Program-made: the position numbers and the translations under genes
Notes under the pieces: model-generated
What the model saw: only the letters and a program-made list of their open reading frames with translations
Databases searched by the model: none
Told to the model about the DNA's origin: nothing
NCBI RefSeq assembly: GCF_000143965.1
Contig: NC_014365.1
Location: 399,501-463,500 of the forward strand
DNA length: 64,000 nt
From: Desulfarculus baarsii DSM 2075
Lineage (GTDB): Bacteria > Desulfobacterota > Desulfarculia > Desulfarculales > Desulfarculaceae
Direction of reading: 5' to 3'
Shown here: positions 8,621 to 16,720 of the stretch, piece by piece
Position numbering within the stretch: position 1 is the stretch's first letter
How the letters are laid out: every line of letters starts with the position of its first letter

Positions 8621-9606
8621 AAGAGCATCTCCTGGGCCTTGCGGCGATCGATGGCCGCGACTTGCAGGCGGCGGCCGTCGCCCAGGGCCACCAAGGCCCG
8701 TTCACCGGGGGCGCACTGGCCATAGCCGGCGGTGAGGCCGGCGGCCAGCGTGAGGTCGGGGCCGTGCTCGGGCCCGAAATAGAGGGCCAGAGGGCCGTTG
8801 AACTCGGGGGTGTGCATGGCCAGGGCGCCATCCGGCATGGCCTGCTCCAGGGCCTGGTTTTCAGCCTCGTTGCGGCCGACCACCAGCTTGGCCCCGGCCG
8901 GCAGGCGCAGGTGACGGCCCAGCTTGAGCAGGGCGATGCGGTCGGCGCCGGCCTGGGGTTCGTGGCCCCAGAGGTCGCGCAGGCGGCGGCTGAAGCCCGG
9001 CTCGGTGAGCAGGCAGCCGCCGGCCGGGCTGGGAAAGTCGCTCAGGCCCAGCTCGGCGGCCAGGGCCAGTTGGCGCTTGCGGCCCCGGCCCGAGATGTCT
9101 TGCAGCAATTGGCGCTCGACCAGGCCGGCCCGCTCCATGGCCGTGGGCGGCAAAAGCTTGGCCGAAAGGGGCCGCAGCAGGCGATCGGCGTAGCCGCTGT
9201 CGTTGGCCACGGCGTTTAGCGCGCCGCGGTTCTGGCTGAAGGGCCGCTGGCCCAACACCTCGCCGGTAAAGAGAAAATCCAGGCCCAGTTCGTCCATCAA
9301 CCGGCCGGCGCGGGCCAGCATGAAGGCGTGACAATCCACGCAGGGGTTCATTTGCGAGCCGTGGCCCCGGGGCGGGTGCTGGACCATGGCCAGGTAGTCC
9401 TCGCCCAGTTCGACCACGTGGTGGGGCAGGTCCAGCGCCAGCGCCGAACGCCTGGCGGCCTCGGCCGCGAAAAAAGGCGACTGAAAGGTGACGACCTGGG
9501 CCGCCACGCCGGCCCGGCGCAAAACCAGCGCGGCCAGCATGGAGTCGAGCCCGCCGCTGTAAAGGCCCAGGGCCGTGGCCGGATGTTTTGCCGTGATGTG
9601 GTTCAT
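8617..9606 (-). CDS. PP-loop ATP pyrophosphatase, ThiI/MnmA-like tRNA thiolation protein
   Basis: 329 residues. The N-terminal half is an adenylating PP-loop domain with SGGLDSMLAALVLRRAGV at about residues 18-35. NPCVDCHAFML gives a CxxC-type pair, and FLFTGEVLGQRPFSQN resembles the conserved tRNA-thiouridylase region. The C-terminal about 130 residues (after GGCLLTEPGFSRRL) match no catalytic motif I know and look like an RNA- or partner-binding extension. The start is ATG 9606, four-base overlap (ATGA) with the upstream DUF434 gene. Relatives are annotated as thiouridine synthases; the target RNA base is not known. Confidence 0.8.
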   Translation of the reverse strand: MNHITAKHPATALGLYSGGLDSMLAALVLRRAGVAAQVVTFQSPFFAAEAARRSALALDLPHHVVELGEDYLAMVQHPPRGHGSQMNPCVDCHAFMLARAGRLMDELGLDFLFTGEVLGQRPFSQNRGALNAVANDSGYADRLLRPLSAKLLPPTAMERAGLVERQLLQDISGRGRKRQLALAAELGLSDFPSPAGGCLLTEPGFSRRLRDLWGHEPQAGADRIALLKLGRHLRLPAGAKLVVGRNEAENQALEQAMPDGALAMHTPEFNGPLALYFGPEHGPDLTLAAGLTAGYGQCAPGERALVALGDGRRLQVAAIDRRKAQEMLL

Positions 9607-10292
9607 GGCGACAGACTCACGATAAATGGTCGGGGCGTCATTTGCCTGGCCAGGCGGCCGGCCAGGTCCAGCGGTCGCGAGGCCGCTTCGATGACCACCC
9701 GGTCGCCGCTGGCCACCGGGCCCAGATGCCGGGCCAGGCGGCCTGGCGGCCAGACGATGGCCTCGGCCAGGCAAGCCAGGCCGATCTCGGCGGCGATGGC
9801 CCGCGTTTGCCCGGCCAGCCAGCCGCTTTTGGGCAGGCGTTGGTGAAAGAAAAACAGCGCCTCTGCCGCGCCGGCCTCGGCCAGGGCCTCCACGGCCAGC
9901 CGGGCGGCGGCCAGGGCGCGTGGGCCGGGGCGGTGGTTGCGGCCGATGGCGGCGATGTCGCGCAGGGCCCCGTCGTCGGCCCACAGCAGAGGCCCCTCGG
10001 CCAGGGCCGTCTCCAGGGTGATCAACACGTTGTGGCCGTCAATGGCCACCACCGCCCCGCGCAGGTCTTCCAGGCCCAGCAGCTTGCGCCGCCGGGCATC
10101 GGCCTGGCGCGGCGCGTCCACGCCCCGGGCCAGCATTTGGCGGGCCTGGGCGTCGAGGCCATGGCGGTCGCCGACCAGCTCCAGCACCCGGCGGCGGGGA
10201 TAGCCCCGGCCCAGAAACTCCCTGGCGTCGGCGGCGGCGGCCCGCAAGGCCGCCAGCCGCGGCTGATCGATGTGCGCGGCTCCGCTGTTCAC
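9603..10292 (-). CDS. DUF434/DUF5616 family protein
   Basis: 229 residues with a GTG start at 10292. Residues 10-65 are DUF434 (REFLGRGYPRRRVLELVGDR). Residues 80-225 resemble DUF5616, with VVAIDGHNVLITLETAL, then DDGALRDIAAIGRNHRPGP and a small alpha/beta domain. Aspartates at the ID and DD positions could be a metal site, PIN/NYN-like in look, but that is only a guess. It is the first gene of a tightly coupled set with the PP-loop and SRPBCC genes, so a role in RNA modification or processing is plausible but unproven. Confidence 0.8.
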   Translation of the reverse strand: MNSGAAHIDQPRLAALRAAAADAREFLGRGYPRRRVLELVGDRHGLDAQARQMLARGVDAPRQADARRRKLLGLEDLRGAVVAIDGHNVLITLETALAEGPLLWADDGALRDIAAIGRNHRPGPRALAAARLAVEALAEAGAAEALFFFHQRLPKSGWLAGQTRAIAAEIGLACLAEAIVWPPGRLARHLGPVASGDRVVIEAASRPLDLAGRLARQMTPRPFIVSLSP

Positions 10293-10346
10293 AAGCTGAT
10301 TGTAGCCGGCATGGCCGGCAAAGGCAAACGTATTCCGTCGGGCAGT

Positions 10347-13223
10347 TCACAGTTGTGAATCATTTTGCCCAGCCTGACTAACCGCCCGCAGCAGCATGGC
10401 CTTGTCCACGGGCTTGCGGATGATCCGGCGCGGCGGCGGCACGTCGTCGGGCGGGGTCATGGCGGCGTGCTCCAGGCTCCAGCCGGTGATGATCAGCACT
10501 GGCGTGGGCGGCCGGCCGGCGGCGGCGTCGTGGCGGGCCAGCAGGCGGGCCACGTCCCAGGCGTCGCCATCGGGCAGGCCCAGGTCGCAGATCAACAACT
10601 CGGGCGGGCGCTCCTCCAGGGCCTGGCGGGCCTGGGCCACGCCGGCGGCGTGGCGCACGCGGTGGCCGGCCGCTCCCAGCACGGCCTCGGCGCCCATGGC
10701 CACCAGGGCCTCGTCCTCCACCAGCAGGATGTCGCGTCCTGGCGCGGGCGCCTCTTCGATCGGCTCCTCGGGTTGCGTCGCCGCGCCCGGCGGGGCCGGG
10801 GCCAGGGGCAGGCTGACCACGAAGGTGGTCGGCTGGCCGGGGGCCGAATCCAGGCGCAGGCCGCCGCCGTGGGCCTTGATGATGCCCTGGCTGCTGGCCA
10901 GGCCCAGGCCCTTGCCGCGCACGCCCTTGGTGCTGAAAAACGGCTGGAACAGGCGCTCGGCGATGCGCGGGTCCACGCCGGGGCCGTCGTCGCTGACGGC
11001 AAGCTCGGCCATGGCGCCGTTGACCCGGCCGCGCAGCCACACGCGCCCCCGGCCGTCGACGGCGTCGAGGGCGTTTTTGAGCAGGTTGAGGATCACCTCG
11101 GCCAGTTCGCCCCGCGCGCCGCGAACGTAAATACCCGGATCAACTTCGATTTCGAAGCTGACGCCCTTCCTGGCCGCCGGCGCGCCGCGGGCCAGATCCA
11201 GGGCCGTGTGCGCCACGTCGGCCAGTTGCAGCACCTCCTCGCGGGCCGATTCGAACAATCCCGAGACCAAAAAGGCCTCCAGCCGGCGGACCATGTCCTG
11301 GCCGTCGGCGGCGGCGCGAGCCACGTTGTGCAGCAGGGCCCGCTGGTGGCCGGAGCCCAGCCGGCCCCGCAGGGCGTCGCCCAGGGCCTGGGCGTTGCTG
11401 GTGATGGCCATGAGCAGGTTGTTGAAGTTGTGGGCCACGCCGGCGGCCACCTGCTGGACCCGCTCCTGGGCCAGGGTGCGGGTGGTCGAGTCGCGAAAAA
11501 ACATGATCAGGCACGAAACGCCGTCGAGCTCGATGTGGGCGGTGGCCGCGTCGCAATAGATCATCTGGCCGTCCTTGCGCCGGAAGGGCAGGGCCTGGGC
11601 CTGATCGCAGACGCCGCCGCGCATGCCGTCGATGATCGGCAAAACCTGCTGGCGCAGCTCGGGCGGGTGAAACATGAAGCCGAACATGCCCGCCAACTCG
11701 TGGTGCTCGTAGCCCAGGATGGCCGCGGCGGCCTGGTTGGCGTGGAGCACCTCGCCGGTGATCAGGTCGGTGAGGATCATGCCGTCGGGCATGTTTTCCA
11801 GCAGGGTGCGGTGAAAAAGCTCGCTCTGGCGCAGGGCCTGCTCGGCGCGGCGCTGGCTGGTCACGTCCACGCCCGAGGCCACCATGTACTCCACCTCACC
11901 GCCCGCGCCGACGATGGGCGTGGTGCTCCAGGCCACGTCCGCCCGGCCGCCGTCGGCGGTCAGCCACTGGCGCTCGCGGTTGGGCCTGATGGCCGCCGGG
12001 TCGAACTCGGCGAAAAACAGGCGCACGGTTTCACGGTCCTCGGGCGGGATCAACATCTCCCAGACCGGCCGGCCCACCACCTGTTCGGACGAAAAACCGG
12101 TGACCCGCTGGCAGGCCCGATTGAAGCTGACCACCCGCCCGGTGGTGTCGAAGGTCATGATCAGGGCCGGGGCGTTTTCGAGGATGGCCCAGATGAATTC
12201 GCTCTGACGGCGCAGGTTTTCCTGGGCCTGGCGGCTGGCGGTGACGTCGCTGGCCACGCCCCAGGCCCGCCAGCCCTCAATGGGCGCCAGGCCCGAGACG
12301 TCGCTCCAGGCCACGTGCCGCCGCGCGCCGTTTTTGGCGCCGATGACGATCTGGGCGCTGACGGCGCGGCCGGCGCTTTCGGCCACCAGCCGGCGCTGGG
12401 CCTTGTCGGGCAGCAGCAGGGCCAGGGCCTGGCGGGCGTCGCCCAGTTCGTCCATGGCGTAGCCGGTCAGCTCGCGGGCGGCGTTGTTCCACAACACCGG
12501 ACGGCCGTCGTCGCCAAAGGCGTAGACGGCGCTGGGCAGATTGGCCAGGGCGGCCAGCAGGCGGCTCTGATTGCGGGCCAGCTCCTGGCGCGAGCCGATC
12601 AATTCGGCGTGGCTTTTTTGATAAAACAGCACCAGCAAGGCCAGCGCCGTGACCACCTCGCACACCGCCCCCGAGAGCAGGCCCCACACCAGCATCTGGG
12701 GCAGCCAGTGGTGCAACAGCGTCACCACCAGCGTGTGGCCCAGGCCCCAAGTCAGCAGCGCCCCACCGGCCACCAACCGCGAAAGGCCGTCCAGACGGCG
12801 CTCGGCGATGAGGCTCCAGCCGGCCATGGCGTAGACCAACGCCGTGGCGGCCAGCACCGGGGCCATGGCCACGGCGTAATTCTGGTCCAGGCGATAGGCC
12901 GCCAGGGCCCAGGCCAGGCCCAGGCCCAGCATGGCCAACGGCCAACGCGGCGCGGGCCGCTCGGCTAGCAGGCGGCAGCCAACCAGCAGGCTATAGGCCC
13001 CGGCCAGAGCCAGCGCGCCGTAGAGCCAAAAGGCCGGATTGTCGCCCTCGAAACGCGGCGGCAGCCAAAAGGCCAACAGATTGCGGGCCAGATAAGCCCC
13101 CCAGGCCACGGCCCAGGCGCCCAAAAACGGCCGGCGGTGCAGCCAGTAGAGTTGGCCGTAGACGCAGAAGATGATTACCGAGGCCGCCAGCCCCGCCGCC
13201 AGCTTGGGCAGGATCCAATCCAT
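10347..13223 (-). CDS. Membrane PAS-domain hybrid histidine kinase
   Basis: 958 residues from ATG 13223 (MDWILPKLAAG). About seven membrane helices (1-220) are followed by three PAS domains (about 245-570). The phosphoacceptor region is QQVAAGVAHNFNNLLMAI with His near 596; HNFNN replaces the usual HEFNN. The HATPase (about 690-805) has NLLKNALDAVDG, DDGPGVD and GKGLGLASSQG. A C-terminal receiver (about 830-955) has ILLVEDEALV and the phospho-Asp in LLICDLGLPDGD. It should autophosphorylate and relay to its own receiver; the output partner is unknown. The membrane domain matches that of the kinase at 57059. The open frame extends to 13397, but ATG 13223 aligns with that paralogue. Confidence 0.9.
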   Translation of the reverse strand: MDWILPKLAAGLAASVIIFCVYGQLYWLHRRPFLGAWAVAWGAYLARNLLAFWLPPRFEGDNPAFWLYGALALAGAYSLLVGCRLLAERPAPRWPLAMLGLGLAWALAAYRLDQNYAVAMAPVLAATALVYAMAGWSLIAERRLDGLSRLVAGGALLTWGLGHTLVVTLLHHWLPQMLVWGLLSGAVCEVVTALALLVLFYQKSHAELIGSRQELARNQSRLLAALANLPSAVYAFGDDGRPVLWNNAARELTGYAMDELGDARQALALLLPDKAQRRLVAESAGRAVSAQIVIGAKNGARRHVAWSDVSGLAPIEGWRAWGVASDVTASRQAQENLRRQSEFIWAILENAPALIMTFDTTGRVVSFNRACQRVTGFSSEQVVGRPVWEMLIPPEDRETVRLFFAEFDPAAIRPNRERQWLTADGGRADVAWSTTPIVGAGGEVEYMVASGVDVTSQRRAEQALRQSELFHRTLLENMPDGMILTDLITGEVLHANQAAAAILGYEHHELAGMFGFMFHPPELRQQVLPIIDGMRGGVCDQAQALPFRRKDGQMIYCDAATAHIELDGVSCLIMFFRDSTTRTLAQERVQQVAAGVAHNFNNLLMAITSNAQALGDALRGRLGSGHQRALLHNVARAAADGQDMVRRLEAFLVSGLFESAREEVLQLADVAHTALDLARGAPAARKGVSFEIEVDPGIYVRGARGELAEVILNLLKNALDAVDGRGRVWLRGRVNGAMAELAVSDDGPGVDPRIAERLFQPFFSTKGVRGKGLGLASSQGIIKAHGGGLRLDSAPGQPTTFVVSLPLAPAPPGAATQPEEPIEEAPAPGRDILLVEDEALVAMGAEAVLGAAGHRVRHAAGVAQARQALEERPPELLICDLGLPDGDAWDVARLLARHDAAAGRPPTPVLIITGWSLEHAAMTPPDDVPPPRRIIRKPVDKAMLLRAVSQAGQNDSQL

Positions 13224-13408
13224 GGAGCCATCCACCGTTTTGGGCGGTCCGCGCCATCGCCGCCGCCGAGATGATTGTATGGGCCAAACGCGGGCAAAGG
13301 CAAGGCTTCTGGCCGGGTCGGGCGGCGCGGTTTTCCAGCGGGCCGGATTTATGGTAAAACTTGAGCCATCGACCCGGCTTTCCGCGCCCCAGCCCAAGGA
13401 GCAAAAAC

Positions 13409-14068
13409 ATGGTCATGATCGCCCCATCCATCCTCTCGGCCGACTTCGCCGCCCTGGGCGAGGGCGTGCGCCAGGCCGCCGACGGCGGGGCCGACTGGAT
13501 CCACGTCGACGTCATGGACGGCCACTTCGTGCCTAACCTGACCATCGGCCCGCCGGTGGTGGCGGCCATCCGTAAAGTCTGCGCCCTGCCTTTCGACGTG
13601 CACCTGATGATCGAGACGCCCGACAAATACATCGAGGCCTTCGCCGCCGCCGGGGCCGACTGGATCAGCGTCCACGCCGAGGCCTGCACCCACCTGCAAC
13701 GCACCCTGGCCCACATCCGCGACCTGGGCAAAAAGGCCGGCGTGGCCCTCAACCCCCACACGCCCCTGTGCGTGCTGGAAAATATCCTCGACGACCTGGA
13801 TTACGTGTTGTTGATGAGCGTCAACCCCGGTTTCGGCGGCCAGAGCTACATCCCGGCCAACACGCCCAAGACCGCCCGCCTGCGCCGCATGATCGAACAA
13901 AGCGGCCGCGAGATCTTGATCCAGGTCGACGGCGGCGTAAGCCCGGCCACCATCGGGCCGGTGGCGGCGGCCGGGGCCTCGGTGTTCGTGGCCGGTTCGG
14001 CCATCTACGGCGACAAGGACGGCGTGGCCGCGGCCATCGCCAAGCTGCGCGCGGCGGCCACGGCCTAG
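13409..14068 (+). CDS. rpe: Ribulose-phosphate 3-epimerase
   Basis: 219 residues, the usual length. Interconverts ribulose-5-phosphate and xylulose-5-phosphate in the cytoplasmic pentose phosphate pathway. TIM-barrel motifs are [53 protein letters not shown] and QVDGGVSP. The start is ATG 13409, with AAGGAG about 8 bases upstream. It is divergent from the hybrid kinase. The next gene starts 6 bases after the stop, so the two are probably co-transcribed. Confidence 0.97.
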   Translation: MVMIAPSILSADFAALGEGVRQAADGGADWIHVDVMDGHFVPNLTIGPPVVAAIRKVCALPFDVHLMIETPDKYIEAFAAAGADWISVHAEACTHLQRTLAHIRDLGKKAGVALNPHTPLCVLENILDDLDYVLLMSVNPGFGGQSYIPANTPKTARLRRMIEQSGREILIQVDGGVSPATIGPVAAAGASVFVAGSAIYGDKDGVAAAIAKLRAAATA

Positions 14069-14073
14069 CATCG

Positions 14074-14595
14074 GTGACCGTCAGGGCCCGCGACAACCTG
14101 CTGCTGGCCCTGTGGCTGGCCTTCATCGTCTGCTGTTCGCTGTGGGGTCGTCTGGCCGGCCCCTATTTGGAGGGCCCGCAAAACCGCGCCCGCGCCCTGG
14201 GCCTGGTGGCCGTGGCCGGCCTGGCGGGACTGGCCTGGGCCGTGGTCGGCCTGCGGCGGCTGCCGGAGGGCCGCCGCGCCGCCGCCGGCTGGGCGCTGGC
14301 CGGCGGCGCGTTGGCTCTGGGCCTTTTGGCCTGGAGCAGGGCCAACCACATCGAGGCGGTGCATGTGGTCGTTTTCGGCGTGCTGGGGCTGTTGTGCTGG
14401 CGCTGGGCCGGGCATTTCTGGCTGGGCCAGCCACGGCTGTGGGCGGCGTTGATCTTTGGCGCGGCCATCGGCGCGGCCGACGAGTTTTTGCAGCACCTGC
14501 TGCCCTGGCGGGTGGGCGACTGGCGCGACGTCTTCACCAACGGCCTTTCCTCGACCATTGTCTGCCTGCTGGCCTGGCGCGCCCGTCCGGATTAG
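14074..14595 (+). CDS. VanZ-like family membrane protein
   Basis: 173 residues starting at GTG 14074. Five hydrophobic segments; the family signature is in [20 protein letters not shown] followed by TNGLSST (DE-x-Q, D and N of VanZ-like proteins). These proteins are poorly understood and sometimes linked to cell-envelope or glycopeptide resistance. It follows rpe by 5 bases. The start is chosen because the stretch before it overlaps rpe in another frame. Confidence 0.82.
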   Translation: MTVRARDNLLLALWLAFIVCCSLWGRLAGPYLEGPQNRARALGLVAVAGLAGLAWAVVGLRRLPEGRRAAAGWALAGGALALGLLAWSRANHIEAVHVVVFGVLGLLCWRWAGHFWLGQPRLWAALIFGAAIGAADEFLQHLLPWRVGDWRDVFTNGLSSTIVCLLAWRARPD

Positions 14596-14623
14596 GCTTC
14601 ACCGCGACACGGGGGGCGCGGGC

Positions 14624-14968
14624 ATGGATCAACTCATCGTAATCGTCAAAACGGCCGGGCTGTTCGTCGTCACGGCCCTGGCCGAGATCATCGGCTGCTA
14701 TCTGCCCTATCTGTGGCTGCGCCAGGGGCGTTCGGCCTGGTTGCTCTTGCCGGCGGCGCTGAGCCTTTCGCTGTTCGCCTGGCTGCTGACGCTGCATCCG
14801 GCGGCCAGCGGCCGCATCTACGCCTCCTACGGCGGGGTCTACGTGGTCACGGCGTTGCTGTGGCTGCGTTTCGTCGATGGCGCGCGGCTGACGGCCAGCG
14901 ACTGGCTGGGCGCGGCCATCACCCTGGCGGGCATGGGCGTCATCGTCATGGGCTGGCAAAGGGCCTGA
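14624..14968 (+). CDS. YnfA/UPF0060-family small membrane protein
   Basis: 114 residues and four membrane helices. Family motifs are [40 protein letters not shown] and the terminal [17 protein letters not shown]. Relatives are small multidrug-resistance-like exporters; the substrate here is unknown. It lies 28 bases after the VanZ-like gene in the same direction and is followed by a hairpin terminator. Confidence 0.93.
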   Translation: MDQLIVIVKTAGLFVVTALAEIIGCYLPYLWLRQGRSAWLLLPAALSLSLFAWLLTLHPAASGRIYASYGGVYVVTALLWLRFVDGARLTASDWLGAAITLAGMGVIVMGWQRA

Positions 14969-14973
14969 AAAAC

Positions 14974-15003
14974 GCGGGGCCCCCGCGCGGAGGCCCCGAT
15001 TTG
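14974..15003 (+). terminator. Hairpin between convergent genes
   Basis: CGGGGCC pairs with GGCCCCG across a 10-base loop, followed by ATTTGACTT. It sits between the convergent ends at 14968 and 15024; the T-run is weak. Confidence 0.5.
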
Positions 15004-15023
15004 ACTTGTCGCCGCGGCCGGCG

Positions 15024-16601
15024 TCAGTTGGCCTGGGCCGTCACCCGCAGCAGCTTCAGCATGGCCGCCGGATCCATGGCGCCCAGGTCCATCAGCTTGA
15101 CCGGCTTTTCGGGCTGGGCCTTGACCACCAGCTTCACGGGATTTTTCAGGAATTTGTCCATCGCCTCGGCCAGGGCCAGCATCTCCTGGCCGCCGCTTTG
15201 CTTGGCCATGGCCATCATCGGGGCCGACTGTTGCTCGACAAACTGATCGGCGCTCACGCCGGCTTCCTTGGCCTGGGCGACGATGATCTGGCGCACCAGG
15301 CCGCCGTCTTCGTAGGCGAACTCGCCGCTGGCCATGGTGATGACGTTGGCGCTGGCCTCCAGCGAGCGGCCCACGTCGTTGGGGTCGAGCTTGATCTCGC
15401 CAAAGGCGGCGCGCAGGGTCAGGTGGCCCAGATCCTGGCCCTTGAGCGAAATTTCCTTCACGTCCAGGGTGTTTTTCTTCAGGTCGGCCTCGTAGGCCAT
15501 GGCCGCGTCGAACTTGATCTGCTTGACGCCCATGGCCTCCATCTGGGCGCGTTCGGCCGGGTCCATGGAGTCGGTGGAGATCCACAGCTCGCGCAGGTTC
15601 AGCGAAAAGGCGATCACGCTGTTGTTGTTGGTCGTTTCGCTGTCCAGGCTGGCGATGGAGGCCAGTTTGGCCCCGCCGCCGTGGACGATCACGTTTTCGA
15701 GCTTGCCCGCGCCGAAGTGCCAGGTCTCCGGCTCGTCGAAATCCATCTGGGCCACGCCGGCCAGGCTGAACAGGCTAAACTCCAGGCCGTCGCCCTCGGC
15801 GACGCACTTGAACTCCTTGGCCTCGGCCTTGCCCAGGCGGAAGACGTTTTCCTTGTCCAGGTAGAGGCCTTCGACGTAGGCCCCGCCGATGGCCACGTCA
15901 TAGCCGGGGGCCGTGGCCTTCAGCCCGCCCAGGCCGCCGACGTCCAGCACGAAAAACTGTTCGTCCGAGTGGGTTTGCAGGCCTTCGAAGTTGAGTTCGT
16001 CCAGCCGCAGTTGGCCGCCTTTTTCGGGCTGGCCGCTCAGGTTCTTGAGCGAACCCTTGGATATCTTGACCAAGTTGCCGTTTTCCAACTGAAAGCCGGT
16101 CATTTCGGCCTCGGCCAGGCGCAGGTCCGCGTCGTCGTCGGCCAGGCTCAGATCCTTGGCCTTGAAAGCGGCCATGGTCGCTGACTTGCCGTCGTGGCTG
16201 ACCTTGACCTTGCTCAGTTCGATGACCTGGCCGCGCAGGCCGTTCCGGCCGCCGGGCCCGCCGACGATGTCGTTGAAGGTGGCCGACATGCCCCAGCCCT
16301 CGGTGTCGATGACCAACTCCGAGAGCAGGGCCGTCTTGGCCACGATCTTCTTGTTGGGGTCGGCTTTTTCGGCCAGGGTCAGATCGTGGAGCAGCAGGCC
16401 GTCGGAGGTGTCCTCGGCCTTGGCGTAGGTCAGGGCGATGTCCTTGCCCGTCTCGGCCTTGAGGTAGGCCTCCACGGCTTGCTTGCCTTGGGAATCGAGT
16501 ATGACGCGGATCTTTTTGGCGTCGGGCGTGAGCATCACGGCCAGGCCGGCGGCCACCGCCACCACGGCCAACCCAACGAAAACAATCCATATTTTTTTCA
16601 T
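15024..16601 (-). CDS. Membrane-anchored periplasmic protein of unknown function
   Basis: 525 residues. A single N-terminal helix (about 4-25, uncleaved anchor or signal) is followed by a soluble region rich in short beta strands and polar turns. No cysteine pairs, metal ligands or catalytic motifs stand out. Repeated strand patterns such as LRLDELNFEGL and LTLRAAFGEIKLD recall the AsmA/DUF945 type of periplasmic beta-helical lipid-handling protein, but this is only a resemblance. It is downstream of the large coiled-coil gene in the same direction with a 119-base gap, so co-transcription is possible. Confidence 0.72.
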   Translation of the reverse strand: MKKIWIVFVGLAVVAVAAGLAVMLTPDAKKIRVILDSQGKQAVEAYLKAETGKDIALTYAKAEDTSDGLLLHDLTLAEKADPNKKIVAKTALLSELVIDTEGWGMSATFNDIVGGPGGRNGLRGQVIELSKVKVSHDGKSATMAAFKAKDLSLADDDADLRLAEAEMTGFQLENGNLVKISKGSLKNLSGQPEKGGQLRLDELNFEGLQTHSDEQFFVLDVGGLGGLKATAPGYDVAIGGAYVEGLYLDKENVFRLGKAEAKEFKCVAEGDGLEFSLFSLAGVAQMDFDEPETWHFGAGKLENVIVHGGGAKLASIASLDSETTNNNSVIAFSLNLRELWISTDSMDPAERAQMEAMGVKQIKFDAAMAYEADLKKNTLDVKEISLKGQDLGHLTLRAAFGEIKLDPNDVGRSLEASANVITMASGEFAYEDGGLVRQIIVAQAKEAGVSADQFVEQQSAPMMAMAKQSGGQEMLALAEAMDKFLKNPVKLVVKAQPEKPVKLMDLGAMDPAAMLKLLRVTAQAN

Positions 16602-16720
16602 CTGACACCTCGATGTGGAGTAGAGCCATGCCGGCCTTGGCCGGGCGGCGAGCTTTGCGGTTCAACACCCCTCACGGTAGCAAAGATGCTTACCGGCTGT
16701 AAAGGAAGGGGGCCTCTGGT

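Noticed and set aside
10365-12968. Long plus-strand open frame opposite the hybrid kinase
   Set aside because: Its codons are the reverse of a well-supported kinase gene; composition is His/Gly/Ala/Gln-rich with no motif. Long antisense frames are expected at this GC content.
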